Source: VFMC01 sp050248155
GTDB taxonomy: Bacteria > Actinomycetota > Acidimicrobiia > Acidimicrobiales > Ilumatobacteraceae
Reading direction: 5' to 3'
NCBI GenBank assembly: GCA_050248155.1
Contig: JBFWSW010000001.1
Coordinates: 124,001 to 188,000, forward strand
DNA length: 64,000 nucleotides
Positions 25,589 through 36,692 of this stretch are shown here, piece by piece. Every line of letters starts with the position of its first letter. The stretch's first letter is position 1. The notes under the pieces are model-generated. The model saw nothing but the letters and a program-made list of their open reading frames with translations. It did no database searches and had not been told where the DNA came from. Both the position numbers and the translations under genes were made by a program.

Positions 25589-26224
25589 GTGAGCGAGGTG
25601 GCGACCCCAGCAGCAGGGTCTCACCTGTCGTCGCGTCGCTTCCTCACTGCACCCAACCTGTTCACGCTGCTGCGGTTGTGCTGCCTCCCGATCTTCCTCT
25701 ACCTGCTGCTCGGTCGCGACAACCGAGCCGCCGCGGCGTGGCTGCTCGGTGGTCTGGGTGCGACCGACTGGGTCGACGGATGGCTCGCCCGGCGCTTCGA
25801 TCAGGTCAGCGAGTTCGGCAAGGTGTTCGACCCGACCGTCGACCGGCTGCTGTTCATCGTCAGCATCGCCGGCATCATCATCGACGACGCCGCGCCGCTG
25901 TGGTTCGTCTGGTTGGTTGTCGCCCGTGAGGTCGTCGTCGGTCTGGCGATGGCGGTGGCCACGCTGGCGTTCAAGATGCAGCGCTTCGATGTCGCCTACC
26001 TCGGCAAGGTGGCGACGTTCGGACTGATGTTCGCGGTGCCGGGGTTCGTGCTCGGCGCATCGGACTTCCCCGGCAACGACGGCTTCCAGGTCGCGTCGTG
26101 GATCCTCGGCATCCCGTCGTTGATCCTCAGCTACTGGGTGGCGGTCACCTACGTCCCGTTGATCCGGGACAACGTCAGAGCGGGACGAGCGGCAGCGGAC
26201 CGGGAGAGCGAGGCGACGAGATGA
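25589..26224 (+). CDS. pgsA: CDP-alcohol phosphatidyltransferase
   Basis: 211-residue membrane enzyme that moves a phosphatidyl group from CDP-diacylglycerol to an alcohol, probably glycerol 3-phosphate. The family motif is intact: D63-G64, A67-R68, G77, D81 and D85. About five transmembrane helices follow or flank it. The position upstream of gcvH and garA matches pgsA2 (Rv1822) in Mycobacterium. I use the GTG at 25589; no ATG fits. Its stop overlaps the next start (ATGA). The exact acceptor alcohol is inferred. Confidence 0.85.
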   Translation: MSEVATPAAGSHLSSRRFLTAPNLFTLLRLCCLPIFLYLLLGRDNRAAAAWLLGGLGATDWVDGWLARRFDQVSEFGKVFDPTVDRLLFIVSIAGIIIDDAAPLWFVWLVVAREVVVGLAMAVATLAFKMQRFDVAYLGKVATFGLMFAVPGFVLGASDFPGNDGFQVASWILGIPSLILSYWVAVTYVPLIRDNVRAGRAAADRESEATR

Positions 26225-28704
26225 AGGCAGTCATCATGGCGGGCGGCGAGGGCACCAGGCTTCGGCCGCTCACGTCCAACGCTCCCAAGCCCATGCTCCC
26301 GCTGGCAGACCGGCCGATGATGGAGCACATCGTCAGCCTGCTGCGCCTGCACGGCTTCGACGAGATCGTCGTCACCGTCGCGTTCCTCGCCAACCAGATC
26401 AAGACCTACTTCGGTGACGGCAGCGAGTTCGGCGTCACGATGCGGTACGCGGACGAGCCCGTGCCGCTCGGGACGGCGGGCAGCGTCGGCAACGCCCGTG
26501 CCCTGCTCGACGAGCAGTTCCTCGTCATCTCCGGCGACGTCCTCACCGACATCGACCTGTCGAAGGTGCTCGCGTTCCACCGCGACAAGCGGGCCGTCGC
26601 CACCATCGGGCTCGCCACGGTCGAGAACCCACTCGAGTTCGGCATCGTCATCACCCGCGACGATGGCTCGATCGAGCGCTTCCTCGAGAAGCCGACCTGG
26701 GGCCAGGTGTTCAGCGACACGATCAACACGGGCATCTACGTGCTCGAGCCCGAGATCTTCGACTTCATCCCCGAAGGCCGCAGCGTCGACTTCTCGAGCG
26801 AGGTGTTCCCGGCCCTGCTCGCAGCCAAGAAGCCGCTGTTCGGTGCCGTCGTCGAGGGCTACTGGGAAGATGTCGGCACGCTCGAGGCGTACCTGTCGGC
26901 GCACAAGGACATCCTCGACGGCAAGGTGTCCGTCAACGTCCCCGGCTTCCTCGTGAACGACGGCGTGTGGCTCGGGGAGGGTGCCGAGATCTCGCCCGAT
27001 GCCGTCGTCACCGGCCCCTGCGTCATCGGGCCGGGCTGCAAGATCGAGGCCGGGTGCCGAGTGGGCGAGTACAGCGTGCTCGGGTCGAACGTACGTCTGC
27101 TGAACGAAGCCCACGTCGAGCGATCGGTGCTGCACGACAACGTCTATGTGGGGCCGAGGGCGCGCATGCGTGGCGCGGTCATCGGCCGCAGCAGCAGCAT
27201 CCGCAGCAGTGTGCGCCTCGACGAAGGCGTGGTCATCGGCGACGAGGTGTTCATCGGGAACGACGCCATCGTGAGTGGCGACGTCAAGGTGTACCCGTTC
27301 AAGACGATCGAGGACGGTGCGGTCGTCAACAGCAGCATCGTGTGGGAGAGCAAGGGCGCGCGCAGCCTGTTCGGTCGTGACGGCGTGAAGGGCCTCGCCA
27401 ACGTCGACGTCACCCCCGAGCTCGCCGTGCGCGTCGCGCTCGCGTACGGCACCTCGCTCCGCAAGGGCACCACGGTCGTCACCTCACGCGACTCCAGCCG
27501 GGCAGCACGGATGCTGAAGCGGGCGATGATGGCGGGGCTCAACGCAGCCGGCATCGACGTGCTCGACCTCGAGGTCGCCAGCGTGCCGGTCACCCGGTTC
27601 CTCGTCCGCTCGCCACGCGCCTTCGGCGGGCTCACCATCCGCCTCGACCACCACGACCAGGACCGCGTGGTCGTCCGCTTCTTCGATACGGCCGGCACCG
27701 ACATCACCGAGGACGCGCAGCGCAAGATCGAGCGTCTGTTCCAGCGAGAGGACACCCGGCGGGCGCTCGCCGAGGAGGTCGGCGACATCCAGTTCCCACC
27801 ACGTGCACTCGAGGAGTACACGGTCGCACTCGAGGCGACCGTCGAGCCGGCCGCCATCCGCGAGCACCGTTTCAAGCTGGTCGTCGACTACTCTTACGGC
27901 GCGGCGAGCACCGTGATGCCCACCCTGCTCGGCAAGCTCGGAGCCGACGTGCTGGCGGTGAACCCGTACGTGTCGACCGCAGGTCTGCTGGCCTTCGACC
28001 TCGACCAGGCGATGTCGCGCGTCGCGGGGCTCGTGCGGGCGTCCGGTGCCCACCTCGGGGCCGTCATCGACGCCGACGGCGAACGCCTGCGCTTGATCGA
28101 CGATCAAGGCCGCGAGCTCACCCACACCGAGGCACTCCTCGCGTTCATCGATCTCGTCAGCGATCACCTGCTCGGCGACACCATCGCCGTGCCGGTCAAC
28201 GTCACCCAGCGCGCCCGCGACATCGCCGGTGCCCACGGGGCGAAGATCGTGCCGACCAAGCTCTCGAGCGCCGCTCTGATGGCTGCGGCCAACGACCCGG
28301 CCGTGGGCTTCGCTGCCGACGGCGACGGTGGCTACATCCTGCCGGGGTTCCTGCCGGCCTTCGACGGTGCGGCCGCGTTGCTCAAGATCCTCGACATGCT
28401 GGCGCGTTCGCACCGGTCGTTGAGCGAGGTCGTCGACGCGCTGCCGAAGGTGCACCTCGTCCACGACACGGTGGTGACGCCGTGGGAGCAGAAGGGCATG
28501 GTGATGCGCTCGCTGATGGAGATGGGCTCGCGCAACGTCGAGCTCGTCGACGGCGTCAAGATCCTCCACGCCAACGGATGGATGCTCGCGCTGCCGGATC
28601 CCGAGGAACCGGTCACCCACATCTGGGCCGAGTCCGGCACCGACAACGAGGCCCGCCAGCTCGCGCAGGAGTATGCGCGCCGCATCCGCCAGCTCGTGCG
28701 CTGA
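26221..28704 (+). CDS. Nucleotidyltransferase fused to degenerate phosphomannomutase
   Basis: 827 residues. The N-terminal 240 are a sugar-1-phosphate nucleotidyltransferase with GGEGTRLRPLT, PKPM, GTAGSVG, SGDVLTDID and EKPTWGQVF all intact, most like mannose-1-phosphate guanylyltransferase. Residues 250-370 are a left-handed beta helix of hexapeptide repeats. Residues 385-827 align with phosphomannomutase/phosphoglucomutase, but key loops are changed: the phosphoserine loop reads LTIRLDHHD, the metal loop DADGER, the sugar loop AADGDGGY and the phosphate loop ESGTDNEA. The mutase part is probably inactive and may be regulatory. It likely supplies GDP-mannose for cell-surface glycans; the ATG overlaps the pgsA stop. 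Confidence 0.85.
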   Translation: MKAVIMAGGEGTRLRPLTSNAPKPMLPLADRPMMEHIVSLLRLHGFDEIVVTVAFLANQIKTYFGDGSEFGVTMRYADEPVPLGTAGSVGNARALLDEQFLVISGDVLTDIDLSKVLAFHRDKRAVATIGLATVENPLEFGIVITRDDGSIERFLEKPTWGQVFSDTINTGIYVLEPEIFDFIPEGRSVDFSSEVFPALLAAKKPLFGAVVEGYWEDVGTLEAYLSAHKDILDGKVSVNVPGFLVNDGVWLGEGAEISPDAVVTGPCVIGPGCKIEAGCRVGEYSVLGSNVRLLNEAHVERSVLHDNVYVGPRARMRGAVIGRSSSIRSSVRLDEGVVIGDEVFIGNDAIVSGDVKVYPFKTIEDGAVVNSSIVWESKGARSLFGRDGVKGLANVDVTPELAVRVALAYGTSLRKGTTVVTSRDSSRAARMLKRAMMAGLNAAGIDVLDLEVASVPVTRFLVRSPRAFGGLTIRLDHHDQDRVVVRFFDTAGTDITEDAQRKIERLFQREDTRRALAEEVGDIQFPPRALEEYTVALEATVEPAAIREHRFKLVVDYSYGAASTVMPTLLGKLGADVLAVNPYVSTAGLLAFDLDQAMSRVAGLVRASGAHLGAVIDADGERLRLIDDQGRELTHTEALLAFIDLVSDHLLGDTIAVPVNVTQRARDIAGAHGAKIVPTKLSSAALMAAANDPAVGFAADGDGGYILPGFLPAFDGAAALLKILDMLARSHRSLSEVVDALPKVHLVHDTVVTPWEQKGMVMRSLMEMGSRNVELVDGVKILHANGWMLALPDPEEPVTHIWAESGTDNEARQLAQEYARRIRQLVR

Positions 28705-28766
28705 TCCGCATCGGACTGCGTGATGCTGTTCCGCGACCGGTCGGCGGCCAGCTAGTTTTCGTCATC

Positions 28767-29147
28767 ATGTCGATCCCCTCAGAGCTCCGGTATTCCAGCG
28801 ACCACGAATGGGTCTCCGTCGACGGAAACCGGGCGAGGGTGGGCATCACCGACTACGCGCAGGACGCACTCGGCGACGTCGTGTACGTCGAGGTGCCGAC
28901 GGTCGGAACGACCGTCTCAGCCGGCGACAAGCTGAGCGAGGTCGAGAGCACCAAGTCCGTGAGCGACATCTACGCCCCGGTGTCGGGCACGGTCGTCGAC
29001 GTCAACTCCCAGCTGGCCGACAAGCCCGAGTCGCTCAACAACGATCCGTACGGTGCCGGCTGGATCTGCGAGATCGAGCTCAGCGACGCGGCCCAGGTCG
29101 ACGGACTTCTCGACGCCAGCGGGTACCGAGCCCTCGTCGAGGGGTAA
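28767..29147 (+). CDS. gcvH: Glycine cleavage system H protein
   Basis: 126-residue lipoyl carrier that shuttles the aminomethyl group from GcvP to GcvT and is reoxidised by dihydrolipoyl dehydrogenase. The lipoyl lysine is K63 in VESTKSVSDIYAP. The N-terminal SDHEWV and the C-terminal NNDPYGAGWICEIE are typical. Normal length. It heads the conserved gcvH-garA-MerR-DUF151-MerR order. The L protein gene is not in the window. Confidence 0.97.
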   Translation: MSIPSELRYSSDHEWVSVDGNRARVGITDYAQDALGDVVYVEVPTVGTTVSAGDKLSEVESTKSVSDIYAPVSGTVVDVNSQLADKPESLNNDPYGAGWICEIELSDAAQVDGLLDASGYRALVEG

Positions 29148-29177
29148 GGTCACGGTCCCCATGCCCTGGACGCCTCG

Positions 29178-29669
29178 ATGAGCTACGTGTTCTGCAACCA
29201 GTGCGGGCACCGCAACCCGGCCGACTCGGTGTTCTGCTCCTCGTGCGGCGCGCTGCTCGACCGGCCCGCCGACCAGACGATCACGCTCGCCAAGGTCGAC
29301 CCGCTGCAGGATGCGCCGGGTCCCGAAGACGACACGGTCGTGCAGCTCGGCGACCTGCCGAACGGCGTCGCGTCGCTCGTGGTGCGCAGCGGATCACAGG
29401 CGGGCGCGACCTTCCCTCTGCGCGGCGCACTCACGCGGCTCGGCCGCCATCCCGACAGCGAGATCATCCTCGACGACATCACCGTCTCGCGCCGGCACGC
29501 CGACATCGTGCGCGAGGGTGACGTCTACGAAGTCCGCGACGCCGGCTCGTTGAACGGTACGTACGTGAACGCCGAGCGCGTCGACGAGGCGGTGCTGCAC
29601 CAGGGCGACGAGCTGCAGGTGGGCAAGTTCCGGCTGGTGTTCTTCGAGCTCGGAACGACCGAACCATGA
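29178..29669 (+). CDS. garA: FHA-domain regulator, GarA-like
   Basis: 163 residues. An N-terminal zinc ribbon with CNQC and CSSC (residues 6-23) precedes two threonine-bearing segments (DQTITLA, DDTVVQL) and an FHA domain from about residue 75, with LGRHPDSEIIL, VSRRHADIV and SLNGTYVN. In Mycobacterium, GarA (Rv1827) is phosphorylated by PknB/PknG on an N-terminal threonine and controls 2-oxoglutarate and glutamate enzymes. Synteny (gcvH before, MerR after) supports orthology. The added zinc ribbon differs from mycobacterial GarA. Whether either threonine is the kinase site is inferred. Confidence 0.85.
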   Translation: MSYVFCNQCGHRNPADSVFCSSCGALLDRPADQTITLAKVDPLQDAPGPEDDTVVQLGDLPNGVASLVVRSGSQAGATFPLRGALTRLGRHPDSEIILDDITVSRRHADIVREGDVYEVRDAGSLNGTYVNAERVDEAVLHQGDELQVGKFRLVFFELGTTEP

Positions 29670-30601
29670 CCAGCGGCATCAACGAACGGCCGTACCTGTC
29701 GATCGGCGAGGTCCTCGGGCTCCTGCTCGAGGAGTTCCCCGACGTCACCATCTCCAAGATCCGCTTCCTCGAGAGCCAGGGCCTCATCGAACCCGAGCGC
29801 ACCTCGTCGGGGTACCGCAAGTTCTTCGACGCCGACATCGAGCGGTTGCGCGTCATCCTGCGCGAGCAGCGCGAGAACTTCCTGCCGCTCCGCGTCATCC
29901 GCGACCGGCTCGAGACGGGGGCGATCGACGACTCGGGCGGCATCACCACGGCCGAGGCCGGCACCGACGCCGCCGCTGCGTCAGCTGGTCCTCGCGGGAT
30001 CCGCAACGTGCGCGTCGACGCGGCCGACTCGGCGTCGGTCCTCGACGACGACACCGAGGGCCTCGATCTCGACGACACCGGTCCCACCCCGGCAACGTCC
30101 GAGGCCGCGAAGAGCGCCACCGATCGGCACCCGGCCGCGCAGGCGCGGCCACTCGCGGCCGTGCGCGACGTCCCGATCGATCCCACGCCGACGGGCACGC
30201 TCCTGCGCGACGACGCACCGGTCGAGGTGCTCTCGCGGACGCAGTTGTGCCACTCCGCCGGCATCACGTCGACGCAGCTCGAACAGCTCGAGTCGTACGG
30301 CCTGGTCACCGGGCGGGGATCAGGGACGCATGCCACGTTCACGTCGGCCGATCTCGCCATCACGCGCGCCGCAGGGGCGTTCCTCGAACGTGGCATCGAC
30401 GCACGTCACCTCCGCGGCTGGCGTCAATCGGCCGAGCGCGAGGCCGGGTTGTTCGAGCAGCGCATCCTGCCGTTGCTCCGCCAGCGCAACCCGCAGGCCC
30501 GTCAGGACGCCGTGCAGTTGGTCGGTGAGCTCGCCGATCTCGGAGCCGAGCTGCGACAAGCACTGCTCGTCGTCATGTTGCGGCACCTCCTCGACGCCTG
30601 A
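29666..30601 (+). CDS. MerR-family regulator, FtsR/Rv1828-like
   Basis: 311 residues with an N-terminal MerR helix-turn-helix (residues 8-70: LSIGEVLGLL, TISKIRFLESQGLIEPERTSSGYRKF). A long acidic, Ala/Thr-rich linker (about 90-165) leads to a C-terminal helical effector domain. Gene order and domain layout match Rv1828 of Mycobacterium and FtsR of Corynebacterium, linked to control of ftsZ. Its start overlaps the garA stop (ATGA). The linker is longer than I expect for the family. Confidence 0.85.
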   Translation: MTSGINERPYLSIGEVLGLLLEEFPDVTISKIRFLESQGLIEPERTSSGYRKFFDADIERLRVILREQRENFLPLRVIRDRLETGAIDDSGGITTAEAGTDAAAASAGPRGIRNVRVDAADSASVLDDDTEGLDLDDTGPTPATSEAAKSATDRHPAAQARPLAAVRDVPIDPTPTGTLLRDDAPVEVLSRTQLCHSAGITSTQLEQLESYGLVTGRGSGTHATFTSADLAITRAAGAFLERGIDARHLRGWRQSAEREAGLFEQRILPLLRQRNPQARQDAVQLVGELADLGAELRQALLVVMLRHLLDA

Positions 30602-30669
30602 GGCCGAGACGCCACGCCTCGCCCGCACGTGCTGCCGCGCGACTGCCCGACGAGGGATACGATGCTCAC

Positions 30670-31164
30670 GTGGTTCCGATGGAGCTGGTCGGAGTGCGGG
30701 TCGAGGTGCCGGCGAACACGCCGGTCGTCATCCTGCGCGAGCAGGTCGGCCAGCAGCGCCTGCTGCCGATCGTCATCGGCACCCCCGAGGCGCAGTCGAT
30801 CCACGCCGCGCTCGAGGGCATCGAGTCGCCGCGACCGCTGACGCACGATCTCATGGTGCAGGTGCTCGGCGCGCTCCAGACCGACCTCCAGCGCATCGTC
30901 GTGACCGAGATCCGCGACCACGTGTTCTTCGCCGAGCTCCACCTGTCCACCTCCGGCCGTCAGCAGGTGCTGTCCAGCCGGCCGTCCGACGCGATCGCGC
31001 TCGCCGTCCGCATCGGCTGCCCGATCTTCGCGACCGAGGGCCTGCTCCTGCAGGCCGGTCAACAGCCGGTCGAGGAGGACGACGACGACGAAGAGGCGAT
31101 CATCGACGAGTTCCTCGAGTTCCTCGACGACCTCGATCCGGACGACTTCAAGGGCGGCGGCTGA
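30670..31164 (+). CDS. DUF151 bifunctional nuclease-family protein
   Basis: 164 residues. The DUF151 core covers about residues 3-135: VPANTPVVILRE, LPIVIGTPEAQSI, RPLTHDLM, and SSRPSDAIALAVR. A strongly acidic C-terminal tail (EEDDDDEE and more) follows. Related plant and bacterial proteins were reported to have nuclease activity; the bacterial role is uncertain. It is in the Rv1829 position between two MerR genes. I use the GTG at 30670; the ATG at 30679 is equally likely. Confidence 0.85.
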   Translation: MVPMELVGVRVEVPANTPVVILREQVGQQRLLPIVIGTPEAQSIHAALEGIESPRPLTHDLMVQVLGALQTDLQRIVVTEIRDHVFFAELHLSTSGRQQVLSSRPSDAIALAVRIGCPIFATEGLLLQAGQQPVEEDDDDEEAIIDEFLEFLDDLDPDDFKGGG

Positions 31165-31208
31165 ACATCGCTCTGCGCGCGTGCAGTCGCGCGATCTGCG
31201 GTTCATCC

Positions 31209-31237
31209 TTGACCGGCCGCCGGGTTGCCGCTAGGTT
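31209..31237 (+). promoter_or_regulatory. Predicted promoter of second MerR gene
   Basis: -35 TTGACC (31209-31214) and -10 TAGGTT (31232-31237) with a 17-base spacer, about 60 bases before the MerR ATG. A 6-base inverted repeat GGCGTA/TACGCC lies downstream at 31254-31267 and may bind a regulator. This suggests separate transcription from the garA operon. Confidence 0.5.
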
Positions 31238-31296
31238 GCTTCTTCCTTTCACGGGCGTAGTTACGCCGGTGTCACCCTCGAACCGGGGCAGGTTGC

Positions 31297-31755
31297 ATGG
31301 GCACAGGTGAGCAGAGCGGCTACAGCGGTACGCGTGCCGCGAAGATCGTCGGCATCTCGTACCGGCAGCTCGACTACTGGGCCCGCACCGGGCTCATCGA
31401 ACCGTCGATCAGCCCGGCATCGGGCAGCGGCAGCCGGCGCTCGTACTCGTATCGCGATCTGCTCGAGCTGCGCGTGATCAAGAGCCTGCTCGACGCCGGC
31501 ATCAAGCTCGAGTCGGTCAGGCAGGCGTTCGAGTACCTGCGGCACCACGTCGACACCGACATCGCCTCCGCGCACCTCGTCATCAGTGGCAGCGACGTCG
31601 TGCTGTGCGCCGGCGACGAGCTCATCGACGTCATGCGCAGCCGTGGCCAGGGCGTGCTGAACATCCTCGACATCGGCGGGGTCAAGACCGGCCTCGACGC
31701 CCAGCTCGACGACGTCGCCGAACCTGCATCGGCGCCCCAGCGCGTCGCCCTCTGA
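31297..31755 (+). CDS. MerR-family regulator, Rv1830-like
   Basis: 152 residues with an N-terminal MerR helix-turn-helix: GTRAAKIVGISYRQLDYWARTGLIEPS, then RRSYSYRDLLELRVIKSLLDAGI. A helical C-terminal part of about 70 residues contains a short beta pattern (HLVISGSDVVLCAGDELIDVM). It matches Rv1830, whose gene lies just before glycine cleavage genes in Mycobacterium. Here gcvT follows after two bases, so it may control gcvT; inference from position. Confidence 0.85.
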   Translation: MGTGEQSGYSGTRAAKIVGISYRQLDYWARTGLIEPSISPASGSGSRRSYSYRDLLELRVIKSLLDAGIKLESVRQAFEYLRHHVDTDIASAHLVISGSDVVLCAGDELIDVMRSRGQGVLNILDIGGVKTGLDAQLDDVAEPASAPQRVAL

Positions 31756-31757
31756 AC

Positions 31758-32813
31758 TTGGACGGCGCCGAGCAGAGCCCGCTCGACGCGATCCATCGCG
31801 CCCTCGGAGCGAGGATGGTGCCCTTCGGCGGCTGGGAGATGCCGCTGTCGTACGAGCTCGGCACGCTCGACGAGCACATGGCGTGCCGCACCGACTCGGT
31901 GATCTTCGACGTCTCGCACCTGGGCACGGTGCGCGTCGAGGGCGCCGATGCCGACGAGCGCTTGCAGTGGGCGCTCACGAACGACCTCACCAAGATCGCG
32001 CCGGGCCGGGCGCAGTACACGCACCTGCTCGACGAGAGCGATGCGTCGGTGCTCGACGACATCATCGTCTGGTGGATCGACGACGACGTCTTCGACGTCA
32101 TGCCCAACGCGTCGAACACCGACCGGGTGCGGGCGGCGATCGGCGGCACCGAGACGACCCATTCACGCGCTGTGCTGGCGGTGCAGGGACCGAAGGCCAA
32201 GGAGCGGTTGGCGACCGTGTTCCCCGAGGCGGCCGCAGTCGGCCGGTTCCGAGTCGCGCCGGCGTCGTGGAACGGCATCGACTGCGTGGTGGCCGGCACC
32301 GGGTACACGGGCGAGGCGGGCGTCGAGATCGCCGTGCCGTCCGCTGGTGCGCCCGATCTGTGGGAGGCGGTCACGTCGGCCGGTGTGATGCCCGCCGGCT
32401 TGGGTGCGCGCGACACGTTGCGGCTCGAGGCCGCGCTCCCGCTGCACGGACACGAGCTCGGCCCCGGCATCACCCCGTTGCAGGCAGGGCTCGGCTGGGT
32501 CGTCGCGTGGGGCAAGGACGAGTTCCGCGGCCGCGAGGCGTTGGCCGCCGAGCGTGATCGGGGAGTGTCGCGGTTGCTGCGCGGCATCACCACCGAAGGA
32601 CGCCGACCACCCCGGGCCGATTGCGCGGTGCTCGTCGACGGCGCCGAGGTGGGCACGGTCACGAGCGGCAACTTCTCACCCGTGCTGGGCCACGGCATCG
32701 CGCTCGCGTTCCTCCCGCCCGACATCGGCACCGGCACCGAGGTGACGGTCGACGTCCGCGGCACGCCGCTCGCCGGCCGAGTCGTCGACACCCCCTTCGT
32801 CACCAAGCACTGA
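31758..32813 (+). CDS. gcvT: Aminomethyltransferase (glycine cleavage T protein)
   Basis: 351 residues. GcvT takes the aminomethyl group from GcvH, releases ammonia and makes 5,10-methylene-THF. Conserved stretches are SPLDAIHRALGARMVPFGGWEMP, DVSHLGTVRVEG, QYTHLLDE, GTGYTGEAGVEI and the C-terminal GHELGPGITPLQAGLGW. No ATG precedes the conserved N-terminus, so I start at the TTG at 31758, two bases after the MerR stop, implying translational coupling. Mycobacterium has gcvB at this place; here gcvT takes it and gcvP is convergent. Confidence 0.92.
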   Translation: MDGAEQSPLDAIHRALGARMVPFGGWEMPLSYELGTLDEHMACRTDSVIFDVSHLGTVRVEGADADERLQWALTNDLTKIAPGRAQYTHLLDESDASVLDDIIVWWIDDDVFDVMPNASNTDRVRAAIGGTETTHSRAVLAVQGPKAKERLATVFPEAAAVGRFRVAPASWNGIDCVVAGTGYTGEAGVEIAVPSAGAPDLWEAVTSAGVMPAGLGARDTLRLEAALPLHGHELGPGITPLQAGLGWVVAWGKDEFRGREALAAERDRGVSRLLRGITTEGRRPPRADCAVLVDGAEVGTVTSGNFSPVLGHGIALAFLPPDIGTGTEVTVDVRGTPLAGRVVDTPFVTKH

Positions 32814-32823
32814 TCGCGCCGCC

Positions 32824-32931
32824 GAATGCGGGCACCAGGCGCCCATGTCGGCCGTGTCCTGCCCACATTCACGATGGCGGTGGCCACATGCGGGCACCTG
32901 ACGCCCACGATGGCCGTGTGGTGCCCGCTTC
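32824..32931. repeat. Two tandem copies of a REP-like palindromic element
   Basis: Copy 1 (32824-32870) begins GAATGCGGGCA and ends TGCCCACATTC. Copy 2 (32886-32931) begins ACATGCGGGCACC and ends GGTGCCCGCTTC. The ends of each copy are inverted repeats and the interiors share GCGCCCA or ACGCCCA and GGCCGTGT. The same element, again twice, is at 51203-51310. Placed between convergent gcvT and the Lys-tail gene, it could act as a terminator. Confidence 0.7.
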
Positions 32932-33433
32932 AGCGGGCGGGGCGCTTCGCTGGCGTCTTCTTGGCGGCGGCCTTCTTCGCCGGCGCTTTCCTCGGCACCT
33001 TCTTCGCCGGCGGCGGGGGAGGGGGCGGCTCGGGGGCCGGTTCCGGGCGGAGGCGGGGGAGCCGGGTGAGACCGAACAGGCCACCGGCCGACTCGGCGAG
33101 CTGGCCGAGGGGCTGCAGGCGGCGGGCGACATCGCCGAGCAGGTTGATCAGGTCGGCCAGATCCTTCGGCAGCGACTCGGCTGCTTGCACCGTGCGAGTC
33201 ACCTGCGGCATGAGCGCGCGAATCGGCGGTTCCACGTCGTCGAGCAGGCGTGTGACCCGCTCGGCGATCTCGTTGAAGCGCACCATCGTCGCGTTGAGCG
33301 TCTCGAGCGAGTCGAGGAACTGCGTCACGCCGCGCTGGAACTGCCCGAACGACTTCTGCACGCCGGCGAACGGGTTGACGCCGAGCACGGAGGTGAACAG
33401 GTCGCCGAATCCGGGAGGCGGCGTGTCGGTCAC
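32930..33433 (-). CDS. Helical protein with histone-like Lys/Ala/Pro tail
   Basis: 167 residues. Residues 20-110 are predicted helical, with regular leucines, and resemble phasin- or methyl-accepting-type helical bundles only in general style. Residues 110-140 are proline-rich and the last 25 residues are a lysine/alanine/proline tail (KKAAAKKTPAKR) like those of actinobacterial histone-like proteins and other nucleic-acid-binding tails. I do not recognise the family. It starts 18 bases after the gcvP stop on the same strand, so it may share the riboswitch-controlled transcript. Confidence 0.7.
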   Translation of the reverse strand: MTDTPPPGFGDLFTSVLGVNPFAGVQKSFGQFQRGVTQFLDSLETLNATMVRFNEIAERVTRLLDDVEPPIRALMPQVTRTVQAAESLPKDLADLINLLGDVARRLQPLGQLAESAGGLFGLTRLPRLRPEPAPEPPPPPPPAKKVPRKAPAKKAAAKKTPAKRPAR

Positions 33434-33451
33434 GGCGTCACGGTAGTCGGC

Positions 33452-36340
<2,889 letters not shown>

Positions 36341-36370
36341 GGGAAGCCTCCTGGTCGGACGGAGCTTCCC

Positions 36371-36560
36371 CCGCTGTCATCGGTGCCTGAGAGCTTCGAG
36401 CCGATCGCGGCTCTTTCCCCGTCGGCGAGCGACCGGCGACTGGCGTCGACGGCCCCTGCTTTCCAGCGACGCCTGCTCGGACGGTCCGTGTGCCTGAGAG
36501 ATTCCGGGGAGGTTGCTCCTTCGGCGCCCCGTCACTGGCTGTGACGTGGCTCTCCCGGCC
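36371..36560 (-). promoter_or_regulatory. Tandem glycine riboswitch upstream of gcvP
   Basis: Read on the minus strand. Aptamer 1 (about 36490-36560) has GGGAGAG, then GCGCCGAAGGAGCAA, CTCCCCGG and CTCTCAGGCA. Aptamer 2 (about 36371-36450) has GCTCGCCGACGGGGAAAG and GCTCTCAGGCACCGATGACAG. These are the conserved cores of the two-aptamer gcvT-class glycine riboswitch. The second aptamer ends some 20 bases before the gcvP ribosome site. Glycine binding should switch on gcvP, as known for the class. Confidence 0.93.
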
Positions 36561-36622
36561 GAGGTGTTCGGCGCACGTCCACCCTATACCGGCCGGCCCC
36601 CGGATCGAAGGGACCTCCGACC

Positions 36623-36673
36623 CAGCGTCTGACCGCTCCGGCACCGATGAGGGGCGCCAGAGGTCAGACGCTG
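36623..36673 (-). terminator. Hairpin downstream of GntR gene
   Basis: Perfect 12-base arms CAGCGTCTGACC and GGTCAGACGCTG separated by 27 bases, 20 bases after the GntR stop on the minus strand and before the riboswitch promoter region. Probably ends GntR transcription and insulates gcvP. Confidence 0.5.
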
Positions 36674-36692
36674 TGGGGACGGCGGGCGCGGG

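Noticed and set aside
32824..32931. CRISPR-like array
   Set aside because: Only two units, each internally palindromic, with a 60-base period and similar rather than unique interiors. It fits REP-type elements better.
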